Origin: JANXLS01 sp038227045 | Lineage (GTDB): Bacteria; Planctomycetota; SZUA-567; H5-PLA8 | Reading direction: 5' to 3' | NCBI GenBank assembly: GCA_038227045.1 | Contig: JBBRQD010000136.1 | Span: forward strand, 1 to 13,812 | Length of the DNA stretch: 13,812 nt | Shown here: piece after piece, positions 6,319 to 13,812 of the stretch | Numbering within the stretch: position 1 is the first letter of the stretch | Layout: the number at the start of each line of letters is the position of its first letter | Program-made: the position numbers and the translations under genes | Notes under the pieces: model-generated | Databases searched by the model: none | Seen by the model: only the letters and a program-made list of their open reading frames with translations | What the model was told of the DNA's origin: nothing

Positions 6319-9300
6319 ATGTGCACTCGCTCAACACGGATTTCCATCCTTGGCCCGTTCATCCTGCTGTGTGCGGATGCGTTTTTGCCGGTTTTCGCGG
6401 GTGAAACGCCAACACGGGCGGAACCGCTGGCGGGTTGCCGTGAACTTTTCGGCAAAGAGAATCTGATCGCCTGGTGCATCGTCCCGTTCGATACGCAAAA
6501 GCGTTCGCCGCAGGAACGCGCCGCGATGCTCCAGAAACTGGGTTTCAAACACTTCGCCTACGATTGGCGCGACGAACACATTCCGCAGTTTGATTTGGAA
6601 ATGGAAGCGATCAAAAAAGCGGGCATCAATTTAGATGCCTTCTGGTTTCCCGGAACGCTGGACAACACCGCCAAAACCATTCTCGAATTGCTGAAAAGGC
6701 ATCAGATCAAGACGCAACTCTGGGTCATGAAAGGCGGCGGTCCCGCGTCAGGCGATCTCCTGGAGAAAAACATTGCGGCAGCGGTGACGGACATCAAAGC
6801 CATCGCCGCCGAAGCCGACAAAATCGGCTGCACCGTGGCGCTGTACAACCACGGAGGATGGTTTGGCGAACCGGAAAACCAATTGGAGATCATCAAGCGC
6901 ATCGGCATCGCCAACGTGGGGATCGTATACAACCTCCACCACGGTCACGAACACCTTTCGCGCTTGCCGGTTCTTCTGCAGAAAATGAAACCGCACTTGC
7001 TGGCGGTGAATATCAACGGTATGGAAACCGACGGCGACAAGAAGGGAAAGCAAATTCTGCCGCTGGGCGAAGGCGCGCGCGATCTCGAAGTTTTGAAACT
7101 GATCGTGGACAGCGGTTACAAAGGACGCATCGGCATTCTCGGACATATTAATGAAGACGTCGAAAAAACGCTGCGGAAAAATCTGGACGGCCTCGAACGG
7201 CTCGTCAGAGATCTCACCTCGCCAGTCAAAGTCACGGTGCCTTATCCGCTGCCGGTCAACGAACGCTTCGAAGTCACCACGCTGATCGACGATCTGAAGC
7301 AGCCCATGTCCTTTTCGCTGCTGCCGGACGGGCGCATCCTGTACATCGAGTACAAGGGCGCGGTGAAAATGCTGCACCCGAAATCGCGCACGCCGGTTGA
7401 ATGCGCGAAGATCAAAGTGACGAACTCCAACGAGAACGGCATGTTGGGTCAGACTCTCGATCCGGATTTCGCGAAGAACGGCTACATTTACTTGTACTAC
7501 TCGCCGCCCGATTACAACGGACAGCGGCTCAGCCGCTTTGTGCTGAACGGCGACGTGCTCGACATGGCGTCCGAAAAACACATCCTGGAATTCGAAGAGC
7601 AGCGCAAGGATTGCTGCCACCATGCCGGAACGCTCGCGTTCGCGCCGGACGGCTGCCTGCTCATTTCCACGGGCGATAACACGCATCCCGGAGGCGATTC
7701 CGACGGCTACGCGCCGATCGACGAACGCCCCGGCCGCGAAAGTTTCGACGCGCAGAAATCCGCCTCCAATTGCGCCGATCTGCGCGGAAAAATCCTGCGC
7801 ATCAAATTGACGCCGGAGGGCGGCTACACCATTCCGGACGGCAATCTTTTTCCCAAAGACGGCGCCGGAGGCAGGCCAGAGATTTTCGTCATGGGCTGCC
7901 GCAATCCGTGGCGCATGAGCGTGGATCCCAAAAACGGCCTCGTGTATTGGGGCGAAGTCGGCCCGGACTCCGGCGGCTACGGCCCACGCGGTTCGCGCGG
8001 TTACGACGAAATCAATCAGGCGCGCAAAGCCGGCAATTTCGGCTGGCCCTATTTCGTCGGTCCCAACGAAACGTACAATCGATACAACTTCGCAACCAAA
8101 AAAGTCGGCGAAAAATTCGATCCCGCCCATCCGGTCAACGAATCGAAGAACAACACCGGATCGAAGGTGCTGCCGCCAGCGGTTCCCGCCTGGATTTATT
8201 ATCCCTATTCCAAATCGGACGTCTTCCCGGAATTGAACGAAGGCAGCGGGCGCACCGCGTGCGCCGGGCCTGTTTTCCACATCGATCCCGCGCACAACGC
8301 CGCCATAAAAATGCCGGACTATTTCGACAACTGCCTCTTCTTCTTCGAATGGTCCCGCAATTGGATCAAGGTGGCGCGCATGGACTCGGATTCCAACCTT
8401 TTGCGCATCGAACATTTCATGCACGGCTATCCGTTCAAGCGCCCGATTTCAATGCAGATTGCCGCCGACGGCGCGCTTTACGTGATGGAATACGGCGATA
8501 CTTGGGGCGAGAATAAAAACGCGCGGCTCTCGCGGATCGAATACGTGCGCGGCAACCGCAGGCCCATAGCCAATGCACAGACGACGAACAATATAGGTAA
8601 GACCCCGTTGGAAGTGTCGTTTTCCGGAACGCAGTCCTCCGACCCGGATGGCGATACTCTTACCTATGAATGGCGCATTGGAGCCGACGGCGCGCCCATC
8701 TCCAGGGAAGCGGTATGTAAGTACACGTTTGACAAACCGGGAGTATACAATGTCCAATTGACCGTAACCGATCCGCAGGGCGCTCTATCCAGCGCAACAG
8801 TGCCTGTGCTGGCCGGAAACGCGCCGCCGAAAGTGAAGTTCCTACGCCCGAAAGACGGCGACTTCTACACGCCCGGAAATCCCGTGGTATACAGACTGTT
8901 CATCGATGACGAAGAAGACGGCGATTCCGACCAGCACGAAGAGGCGATGAATCCGCGCGTCGTGGTGGAAGCCGTCCGCAGCAAGTCGCGGGACGGGACC
9001 GCGGGCAACGCCGACGACGATCCCGATGGCTTGAAACTGATGAAGAAAAGCGATTGTTTCAACTGCCACGCCGTCGACCGAAAAATCCTCGGCCCGGCCT
9101 ACCGCGATGTCGCGCTCAAATACAAAGGGCAAGCCGCCGCGCTGGAAGAATCGGTGCAGCGGGTGATGAAGGGTTCATCCAAAGTATGGAGCGACGTGCC
9201 CATGCTGGCGCATCCGCAGCATACCGTGGACGAAGTGCGCTCGATGGTCTCCTGGGTTTATGCGCTGAAGGACGGAAACAAAGGCAGGGTCATCAGTAAA

Positions 9301-9840
9301 GGCGTCAAAGGCACGGTCGCGGTGGAAGCGCCGAAGGACGCCAAAGAAGAAAAAAACCAGGGCGCGTTTCTGGTTCTCGACGCCGTATACACAGACGCCG
9401 GCACACCCGTCATCGGCCCTCTGACCGGCACGGCCAAAGTGGTCCTGCGCCCCCGCCAGATCGAAGCCGAATTCTGCGATAAGTCCAAAGGCGCGGTCAA
9501 GCCGTTAACCGGCGGCGGCGCCAGCGGAGGCCAATTCATGGGCGCGATCGATCACAACGATTACCTCGTCTTTAACGGTCTGAATTTAAGCGGCCTGAAA
9601 AAACTGACCTGCCGGTTCGCATCGGACGGCCAAGGCTGCAAAATGCGCATCCTGGCCGGAGGTTTGGACGGAACCCTGCTCGCGGAATTCGACATCGCCA
9701 AGACCGGCGGCTGGGAAAAATGGACCGAACTGAGCGCGGACGTGATGAACGCCCCGGAAGGACGAAAGGACGTATACATACAATTCGTCAACCCCGGCAA
9801 AAGCGGGTTGATGAATCTCGATTGGGTGAAGTTTGAGTAG
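6319..9840 (+). CDS. Modular exported enzyme: TIM barrel - PQQ sugar dehydrogenase - PKD - cytochrome c - CBM6-like
   Basis: 1173 aa. ATG 6319 is the first start after the in-frame TAG at 6280; GAAAG (6304-6308) is a weak ribosome binding site. The N-terminus is a Sec signal (cleavage likely after VFA, about residue 27). Residues about 45-300 resemble a xylose-isomerase/AP-endonuclease-2-like TIM barrel ('LQKLGFKHFAYDW', 'NHGGWFGEPE', 'VGIVYNLHHGHEH'). About 315-745 is a glucose/sorbosone dehydrogenase-type beta-propeller, with 'CCHHAGTLAFAPDG' (probable catalytic His434), 'STGDNTHPGG', 'LRGKILRI', 'GCRNPWRMSVDP' and 'AGNFGWPYF'. About 750-830 is a PKD domain ('FSGTQSSDPDGDTLTYEW'). About 900-985 is a class I cytochrome c: C913-F-N-C916-H917 binds haem and M962 is the probable sixth ligand. 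About 1045-1173 looks like a CBM6-type carbohydrate-binding module ending 'MNLDWVKFE'. I infer periplasmic or surface sugar oxidation, passing electrons to its own haem. In related modular proteins a ThuA-like domain usually sits in front; here it is a TIM barrel. Confidence 0.87.
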   Translation: MCTRSTRISILGPFILLCADAFLPVFAGETPTRAEPLAGCRELFGKENLIAWCIVPFDTQKRSPQERAAMLQKLGFKHFAYDWRDEHIPQFDLEMEAIKKAGINLDAFWFPGTLDNTAKTILELLKRHQIKTQLWVMKGGGPASGDLLEKNIAAAVTDIKAIAAEADKIGCTVALYNHGGWFGEPENQLEIIKRIGIANVGIVYNLHHGHEHLSRLPVLLQKMKPHLLAVNINGMETDGDKKGKQILPLGEGARDLEVLKLIVDSGYKGRIGILGHINEDVEKTLRKNLDGLERLVRDLTSPVKVTVPYPLPVNERFEVTTLIDDLKQPMSFSLLPDGRILYIEYKGAVKMLHPKSRTPVECAKIKVTNSNENGMLGQTLDPDFAKNGYIYLYYSPPDYNGQRLSRFVLNGDVLDMASEKHILEFEEQRKDCCHHAGTLAFAPDGCLLISTGDNTHPGGDSDGYAPIDERPGRESFDAQKSASNCADLRGKILRIKLTPEGGYTIPDGNLFPKDGAGGRPEIFVMGCRNPWRMSVDPKNGLVYWGEVGPDSGGYGPRGSRGYDEINQARKAGNFGWPYFVGPNETYNRYNFATKKVGEKFDPAHPVNESKNNTGSKVLPPAVPAWIYYPYSKSDVFPELNEGSGRTACAGPVFHIDPAHNAAIKMPDYFDNCLFFFEWSRNWIKVARMDSDSNLLRIEHFMHGYPFKRPISMQIAADGALYVMEYGDTWGENKNARLSRIEYVRGNRRPIANAQTTNNIGKTPLEVSFSGTQSSDPDGDTLTYEWRIGADGAPISREAVCKYTFDKPGVYNVQLTVTDPQGALSSATVPVLAGNAPPKVKFLRPKDGDFYTPGNPVVYRLFIDDEEDGDSDQHEEAMNPRVVVEAVRSKSRDGTAGNADDDPDGLKLMKKSDCFNCHAVDRKILGPAYRDVALKYKGQAAALEESVQRVMKGSSKVWSDVPMLAHPQHTVDEVRSMVSWVYALKDGNKGRVISKGVKGTVAVEAPKDAKEEKNQGAFLVLDAVYTDAGTPVIGPLTGTAKVVLRPRQIEAEFCDKSKGAVKPLTGGGASGGQFMGAIDHNDYLVFNGLNLSGLKKLTCRFASDGQGCKMRILAGGLDGTLLAEFDIAKTGGWEKWTELSADVMNAPEGRKDVYIQFVNPGKSGLMNLDWVKFE

Positions 9841-9883
9841 GCGCTGTACCTTGAATCCGTCAACCACAAAGTACATGCAGCGC
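9841..9883. terminator. Possible bidirectional hairpin between convergent genes
   Basis: The 44-bp gap between the two stop codons is almost entirely one imperfect inverted repeat: GCGCTG-TAC (9841-9849) against GTAC-atg-CAGCGC (9871-9883). It lacks a strong T-run in either direction, so termination is a guess based on its placement exactly between converging genes. Confidence 0.3.
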
Positions 9884-9884
9884 A

Positions 9885-10415
9885 TCAAAACGAGATGATT
9901 TCAATGACCTTGCCGTTTTTGTCTTTGATCGTGGCCGCGTTCTGCGTCCAGATGATGGTTTCGAGTAGTTTGCCCTTGTCACCTTTAATCGTCGTGACGG
10001 TCTGGCGCACGCCATTGATTTCCGAACCGGTCGTCGACACGCTGCACGCTTCCGTGTAGTACTCGCGCACGACCATATTTCCATTTTGATATTCGACAAC
10101 GTGCGTCACGCCGCCTTCGCCAAAAACGCCGCCGCCGCTGGTCACTGCGCCGGAACGCAATTCGTCGCGCATCTTTTTAAGCCGCTCGGTGAAGCTGATC
10201 ACCGGATCTTTTTTCCTTAAATCGAGCGTCTTTTTGGGGCCAATTGAAGGGCCATTCGACACCTCCCCTGCAAGGGTATCGACAAAGTTCGTATTCTTCC
10301 GCTGCCCAATGACCTCTTCCGTCTGCGCGCGGTCGGCTCCATTGTCCTCGGCAAAGACGTTCCGCGCGCCGTTTCCGATCCACAGCACGGCCAAACACAC
10401 TACACACATTTTCAT
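9885..10415 (-). CDS. Small exported protein of unknown function
   Basis: 176 aa. ATG 10415 is preceded by GAGGA (10423-10427) with 7-nt spacing. A second ATG two codons in is possible but worse placed. The N-terminus is a Sec signal peptide (MKMCVVCLAVLWIGNGARNVFA, about 22 residues). The next part is polar and probably disordered (25-70), followed by a short amphipathic helix 'SFTERLKKMRDELRSG' (74-89) and a Gly-rich turn (93-102). The C-terminal half (103-176) alternates strands and turns ('VVEYQNGNMVVREYY', 'TVTTIKGDKGKLLETIIW', 'ATIKDKNGKVIEII') and looks like a small beta-sheet or YD-type repeat fold. No catalytic motif is seen and I do not recognise the family. It lies 229 bp downstream of the PAS/GGDEF/EAL gene on the same strand, too far for clear coupling, so it is probably transcribed on its own. 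Confidence 0.65.
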   Translation of the reverse strand: MKMCVVCLAVLWIGNGARNVFAEDNGADRAQTEEVIGQRKNTNFVDTLAGEVSNGPSIGPKKTLDLRKKDPVISFTERLKKMRDELRSGAVTSGGGVFGEGGVTHVVEYQNGNMVVREYYTEACSVSTTGSEINGVRQTVTTIKGDKGKLLETIIWTQNAATIKDKNGKVIEIISF

Positions 10416-10545
10416 TGCCGAGTCCTCATTGGGTTATTCATTTAGACGATGAATTGCTGGGTCGTGCGGCAGGAATTTCATAGTACATTGCACCGAAATT
10501 TTCAGCATGGAACTCATCGAAAATTGAATGTATTGTTCCCCTGAG

Positions 10546-10563
10546 TTCAAGAGCGATCTTGAA
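10546..10563. promoter_or_regulatory. Perfect 7-bp hairpin with GCGA loop in the gap between two minus-strand genes
   Basis: TTCAAGA (10546-10552), loop GCGA, TCTTGAA (10557-10563). It lies in the gap (10416-10644) downstream of the GGDEF/EAL gene and upstream of the small exported protein gene. No T-run follows on the minus strand, so it is more likely an operator or RNA-stability element than an intrinsic terminator. I see no other gene in that gap: a short plus-strand frame there resembles nothing. Confidence 0.3.
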
Positions 10564-10644
10564 TCGCTGGATACGCCGCCGGATGAACACAAAGTCACGC
10601 CGTCCTTGCTGCGCTATCGCACAATGGATATTGCCAAAGTTGGA

Positions 10645-12792
10645 TCAGCAACGACCGCCTTTCTCCAGGAGCGCTTCGGCAGCCGTCTGCTCCAGCGCTT
10701 TGGAGAATAGAAATCCTTGGCCGGTCTGGCAGTCCACGTCGCGCAGTTGATCCAGTTGCTTCATCGTTTCAACACATTCCGCGGCGACGGTCATGCCCAG
10801 CGCCTGTGCCAGGCGGGCGATGGTTCGAAGAACTTCTCCGCCAACGTCATTCGTCCCGGCCATTTTAAGAAATGAGCCGTCTACTTTCAGCGAATCCGCC
10901 GGATAATGCTTGAGATGCTGGAGCATCGAATAGCCGGTGCCGAAATCGTCGATGTTCACGCGCACCGAAAGGCTGCGCAACTGTGTGAGAAGTGTGGCGA
11001 TGCTCTTGAGGTTTTCGACCAGCGTTCGTTCAGTGACCTCCAGGCAGAGGCATCGCGGATCGAGTTGGGTTCGTTCCAGCACGAGTTTCACCTGCTCGAG
11101 GAAACCGCGCTCCATCAGTTGCTTGCTAGAAATATTCACACTGATTTTTAAAGGCGGATTGGCCGGAAAACGCTGCTGCCATTCCTTCGTCTGGTTGCAG
11201 GCTTCTTCGAGCACCCACAGCCCGATGGGAGCGAGCACGCCAATTTCCTCGGCCTGGGCCAGAAATTGATCCGGCAGCAGCAGCCCGCGCGTCGGATGCT
11301 GCCAGCGGACGAGCGCTTCAAAGCCCACTACCTGGCGGTTCGAAATGCGCACCACAGGTTGGTAATAGACGCGAAACTCGCGCTTTTCGAGCGCACGCCG
11401 CAAGCTGGTTTCGGTGTCCAGAATCATGGCGGCGCGATCGTGCATGCTCTCGTGAAAAATTTCGAAGCGGGACTTGCCGAGAATTTTGGCGCCATACATG
11501 GCGGTGTCGGCGTCGCGCAGGATTTCTTCCGGACATTGATACTTGCCGTTATTGAGTGCAATACCAATACTTGCGCTTGTCAATATTTCCGTCCCCGCAA
11601 TGGGAATCGGCGTGGCGAGGCTTTGAAGTATGCGCTCGGCGACGCGCACCGCGTCGTGGACATCGTGTATATCTTCGAGCAAAATCGTAAATTCGTCGCC
11701 ACCCAGCCTCGCTACTGTGTCTCCCGGGCGCAGGCAGGACTCCAGCCGCCGGGCGGCTGCAATGAGAAGCGTATCGCCCGCTTCATGGCCCAGCGTATCG
11801 TTGACTGACTTGAATCGATCCATGTCCAGAAAAAGCACCGCGAACAGCGTTTCGGTCTGCCTCACGGCTCGGCGGAAAAGATGCGTCAGACGGTCCATAA
11901 ACAGAACCCGGTTGGGAAGCTCCGTCAGCGGATCGTAGAAGGCGCGGCGGTAGAGCAGTTCTTCGGCGCGCTTGCGGTCGGTGATATCGCGAGACACGCC
12001 GAAGGTGCCAACAGTGTTCCCGTCGTTGTCGCGCAGCGGCACCTTCGTTGTCGAAACCCAATGCACGGTGCCGTCGGGAAACGTTTCCTTTTCCTCTTTG
12101 CCGACGAGAGGCAACCCGGTGCGCATCACCTGGGCCTCGTCCTTGAGCGCCTGCTCCGCGTGGTCGCGCGCGAAAATATCAAGATCTGTCTTGCCGATCA
12201 TTAATTCAGGGCTGCTCAGACCCGCATGAAGGGCCGTCGCCCGGCTTACACGCAGAAACCGGCTCTCGCGGTCTTTGAAATAGACATAGTCGGGCAGGAA
12301 GTTCATCAGGGTGTTTAGCAAGTACGCCTGTTCGGCGACTTTCGTTGCCGCCACCTGTTCCGCCGTCACATCCCAGTACGTGCCCTGCACGCCGACGATC
12401 CGTCCGCGCGCATCGCGCAAAGGCGCTTTGACCACGCGAACGTGAATCGCCTCTTGTGTTGGCGGCTTGTTGATTTCCCGGATGTCCAGCGCGCGGCCAG
12501 AGCGCATCACTTTGCGGTCGTCGCGCGTATACTTGTCCGCCAACTTCTTGGGAAAAAAATCGTAGGCGGTCTTTCCCAGGATCTGTTCGAGCGGGACGCC
12601 GGCACTTATGCAATACTGCTTGTTCGCGAAAATGAGCCGCCCTTTCACGTCCGTGCAGTAAAGATTTTGAGGGATGTTGTCGACAAGCTCGCGATAAAAC
12701 TCCGGAGAGAATTCAATTACCGGTGCAGGCGGCGTCTTCTTTTTTGTGGCACTTACCGTTTTTGATCGTTTCCGCGTTTTTTCAATACCCAC
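10645..12792 (-). CDS. PAS-PAS-GGDEF-EAL cyclic-di-GMP turnover protein
   Basis: 715 aa from GTG 12792. GGAG (12801-12804) sits 8 nt before this start but only 2 nt before the alternative GTG at 12798, and the ATG at 12800 runs straight into TGA. A basic N-terminal tail is followed by two PAS sensor domains (about 30-147 and 155-275, each ending in a 'DVT/DIT' linker). The GGDEF domain (about 283-445) has intact GGDEF (364-368) and an inhibitory RxxD site (R355-D358) five residues before it. The EAL domain (about 460-705) keeps 'FEALVRW' (EAL at 492-494), 'EVTER', 'DDFGTGYS' (from 615), 'LKVDGSF', 'AECVET' and 'QGFLFS'. Both cyclase and phosphodiesterase chemistry therefore look possible. There is no transmembrane segment, so it is cytosolic and senses an intracellular ligand or redox state. 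Many such hybrids work mainly in one direction; sequence alone does not say which. Confidence 0.92.
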   Translation of the reverse strand: MGIEKTRKRSKTVSATKKKTPPAPVIEFSPEFYRELVDNIPQNLYCTDVKGRLIFANKQYCISAGVPLEQILGKTAYDFFPKKLADKYTRDDRKVMRSGRALDIREINKPPTQEAIHVRVVKAPLRDARGRIVGVQGTYWDVTAEQVAATKVAEQAYLLNTLMNFLPDYVYFKDRESRFLRVSRATALHAGLSSPELMIGKTDLDIFARDHAEQALKDEAQVMRTGLPLVGKEEKETFPDGTVHWVSTTKVPLRDNDGNTVGTFGVSRDITDRKRAEELLYRRAFYDPLTELPNRVLFMDRLTHLFRRAVRQTETLFAVLFLDMDRFKSVNDTLGHEAGDTLLIAAARRLESCLRPGDTVARLGGDEFTILLEDIHDVHDAVRVAERILQSLATPIPIAGTEILTSASIGIALNNGKYQCPEEILRDADTAMYGAKILGKSRFEIFHESMHDRAAMILDTETSLRRALEKREFRVYYQPVVRISNRQVVGFEALVRWQHPTRGLLLPDQFLAQAEEIGVLAPIGLWVLEEACNQTKEWQQRFPANPPLKISVNISSKQLMERGFLEQVKLVLERTQLDPRCLCLEVTERTLVENLKSIATLLTQLRSLSVRVNIDDFGTGYSMLQHLKHYPADSLKVDGSFLKMAGTNDVGGEVLRTIARLAQALGMTVAAECVETMKQLDQLRDVDCQTGQGFLFSKALEQTAAEALLEKGGRC

Positions 12793-12854
12793 TCTCACAT
12801 CTCCAAACCGAATAATTCCTGATTAATACAATTGAGCGAGACAACATAATCCGT

Positions 12855-12883
12855 CAGAGCGGATATCGATACTCACCGCTCTG
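12855..12883 (-). promoter_or_regulatory. Perfect 8-bp inverted repeat upstream of the GGDEF/EAL gene
   Basis: CAGAGCGG (12855-12862) and CCGCTCTG (12876-12883) are exact inverted repeats separated by 13 bp (arm centres 21 bp apart, two helical turns). They sit about 65-90 bp upstream of the GTG start. No T-run follows on either strand. The geometry suggests an operator for a dimeric regulator or a 5'-leader hairpin. I could not place a convincing -35/-10 pair in the AT-rich stretch between it and the gene. Confidence 0.4.
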
Positions 12884-12918
12884 TAAACGATAATGAGATC
12901 AATAGCCCCTGAGTACAC

Positions 12919-13006
12919 CATAAAATACCTGTTGCGCGGAGCAACACAAGGCCTCATCGAACGATTCGCTCCAATTTTTATCGCCGCATCGCAAGCGAGG
13001 GCGGCG
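12919..13006 (-). terminator. Possible terminator region of the 13019-13657 gene
   Basis: Two hairpins lie downstream of the stop, reading on the minus strand. The first (12982-13006) pairs CGCCGC with GCGGCG, with an inner TCG/CGA, and is followed by an A-rich run rather than T. The second (12930-12946) pairs TGTTGC with GCAACA around a 5-nt loop and is followed within two bases by TATTTTAT. The second has the better intrinsic-terminator shape. The stretch between this gene and the GGDEF/EAL gene holds no gene that I can see. Confidence 0.33.
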
Positions 13007-13018
13007 CTGGAACGATCA

Positions 13019-13657
13019 CTATTTCGCCGAACCTATTTTACCCTTCTTCGCGGTATAGCTCATCGTCTGTGTTTTTTGATACACGATGTTATTGAAGATG
13101 AACGTGAATGGCACCATGACGGACGCAGCCTTTGCGTTGCCATCCGTCAAGCCCGTGCTGGCCAGCAATGCCGCAAATGTGCACTTCTTAAAGTTGACGT
13201 GATACATCGCCGCCGGTGACGCCAGCACTACGTGCTTTTTCGATTTGAAGGAGAATTTCACCGAGTCCCCGTCGCTTATTCCGCTGCCCTTCGCGGTAAG
13301 CGTTAGCGTTTTGGCCACGCCTCCCGTTAGGAAGAATGTTTTTGCGCCATTGGAATTGAATCCCGCCGGAACAGCCAGCGTTCCCGAAAATGAAATCGAA
13401 TCGTTGCTCGTTTTGGCGAAATTCAATTTGATCGACGCCTTTGAAATCGTCAGCGCTTGAATTCCGCCCGCCGTGGCGGGCATGCCCGTGGGCGTGCTGC
13501 CGGCCATCGCGGGGTCCGATCCGACGGCGGTTTCAAAGGTGTCGGAGAAGCCGTCGCCGTAGCTGTCGTTGCCAGCGCTCACGACGGGCGCGTTCACCAT
13601 GACCAACACGGTCGCGGTGATGCTGGCTTTGGCCGTATCTGTCACGGGGAGTGACAA
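13019..13657 (-). CDS. C-terminal remnant of a secreted Ig-like/Ca-loop surface protein (front missing)
   Basis: The frame can encode 212 aa from TTG 13657, but there is no ribosome binding site, no signal peptide and no ATG. A stop (TAG, 13685-13687) lies only 9 codons upstream. The protein begins in the middle of what looks like the last strands of an Ig/cadherin-like domain ('LPVTDTAKASITATVLVMVNAP'), continues with an Asp/Gly-rich calcium-loop-like segment 'NDSYGDGFSDTFETAVGSDP' (30-49), and ends with a Ser/Lys/Thr-rich beta domain ('KLNFAKTSNDSISFSG', 'SVKFSFKSKKHVVL') and a basic tail 'YTAKKGKIGSAK'. This architecture is familiar as the tail of long secreted proteins in planctomycete-like genomes. 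None of the other minus-strand frames upstream of 13657 continues the domain, so the 5' part is absent rather than simply frameshifted. It is probably a pseudogene fragment; a short functional protein using a TTG start cannot be excluded. Confidence 0.55.
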   Translation of the reverse strand: MSLPVTDTAKASITATVLVMVNAPVVSAGNDSYGDGFSDTFETAVGSDPAMAGSTPTGMPATAGGIQALTISKASIKLNFAKTSNDSISFSGTLAVPAGFNSNGAKTFFLTGGVAKTLTLTAKGSGISDGDSVKFSFKSKKHVVLASPAAMYHVNFKKCTFAALLASTGLTDGNAKAASVMVPFTFIFNNIVYQKTQTMSYTAKKGKIGSAK

Positions 13658-13672
13658 GATCGGTTTCTCGAT

Positions 13673-13690
13673 TCTAAACCCAATCTAAAC
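13673..13690 (+). repeat. Short direct repeat TCTAAAC x2, 11-bp spacing
   Basis: TCTAAAC occurs at 13673-13679 and again at 13684-13690, one helical turn apart. It lies between the broken surface-protein gene and the new plus-strand gene at 13754. Direct half-sites at this spacing are typical of activator or operator sites, but two 7-mers are weak evidence. Confidence 0.25.
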
Positions 13691-13753
13691 TGAAAACACT
13701 ATTTTTCGATGCCAAGGGTGTCGATTCTATATCGGGGGGCAGGAGTTGTCGCT

Positions 13754-13812
13754 ATGCTCAAGCCCGATTTGGCGAAGTGGAATCAGACACTCGACGACCT
13801 TTTTACGCTGGC
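13754..13812 (+). CDS. Start of an unidentified protein (partial, runs off window)
   Basis: ATG 13754 is preceded by AGGAG (13741-13745) with an 8-nt spacer, an excellent ribosome binding site, and the frame stays open to the window end. Only the first 19 complete codons are visible: MLKPDLAKWNQTLDDLFTL. They suggest an amphipathic, helical, soluble N-terminus without a signal peptide. That is too little to name a family. The gene starts about 70 bp from the point where the minus-strand surface-protein gene loses its front, so it could belong to the insertion or rearrangement that caused that loss. Confidence 0.6.
   Translation, partial: MLKPDLAKWNQTLDDLFTL

Noticed and set aside
6748..8424. 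558-aa open frame on the minus strand
   Set aside because: It is antisense to the clearly conserved PQQ dehydrogenase part of the fusion gene and shows only shadow composition (Val/Phe/Arg/His runs).
10528..10710. 60-aa plus-strand frame between the two minus-strand genes
   Set aside because: It overlaps the 3' end of the GGDEF/EAL gene, lacks a ribosome binding site and has no recognisable features.
1..13812. CRISPR array, tRNA or rRNA genes, or a defence system
   Set aside because: No regularly spaced repeats, no cloverleaf-like or rRNA-like sequence and no nuclease, helicase or methylase genes were seen; the only long repeat is the two-copy palindrome.

Overview
This window comes from a Gram-negative bacterium of moderate-to-high GC. 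Most products carry export signals (Sec or lipoprotein leaders). The set of families is an STN-like plus HEAT-repeat exported protein, a PQQ-type sugar dehydrogenase fused to PKD, cytochrome c and CBM6-like modules, and a D-rich 'GDGFSDTFE' surface protein tail. That mix is typical of the PVC group (Planctomycetota, Verrucomicrobiota, Lentisphaerota and relatives). The phylum is an inference from family content; there is no rRNA or other marker here.

Layout. Bases 1-142 hold one copy, cut by the window edge, of a palindromic repeat element. Then come a lipoprotein alpha/beta hydrolase (390-1367, +) and an exported STN/HEAT protein (1563-4157, +). A second, unrelated exported alpha/beta hydrolase with a coiled-coil insert faces them (4260-5756, -). 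A 560-bp divergent gap follows, with a hairpin, a promoter-like pair and the complete second copy of the palindromic element (6122-6281). The element leads directly into the largest gene, a 1173-aa modular redox enzyme (6319-9840, +). Converging on it are a small exported protein of unknown function (9885-10415, -), a PAS-PAS-GGDEF-EAL cyclic-di-GMP protein (10645-12792, -) and the 3' part of a secreted protein gene that appears to have lost its front (13019-13657, -). A new plus-strand gene begins at 13754 and leaves the window.

The genes do not form an obvious operon. Spacings are long, strands alternate, and most genes have their own ribosome binding site. Most products would act in the cell envelope (two hydrolases, a sugar-oxidising fusion enzyme, a repeat-scaffold protein), with one cytosolic second-messenger regulator. 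I see no coherent new defence or biosynthetic system. The items most worth following are the 1173-aa fusion with a xylose-isomerase-like TIM barrel in front of a PQQ dehydrogenase/cytochrome, and the roughly 160-bp full-length palindrome present twice, one copy of which appears to be the transcribed 5' leader of that fusion gene.
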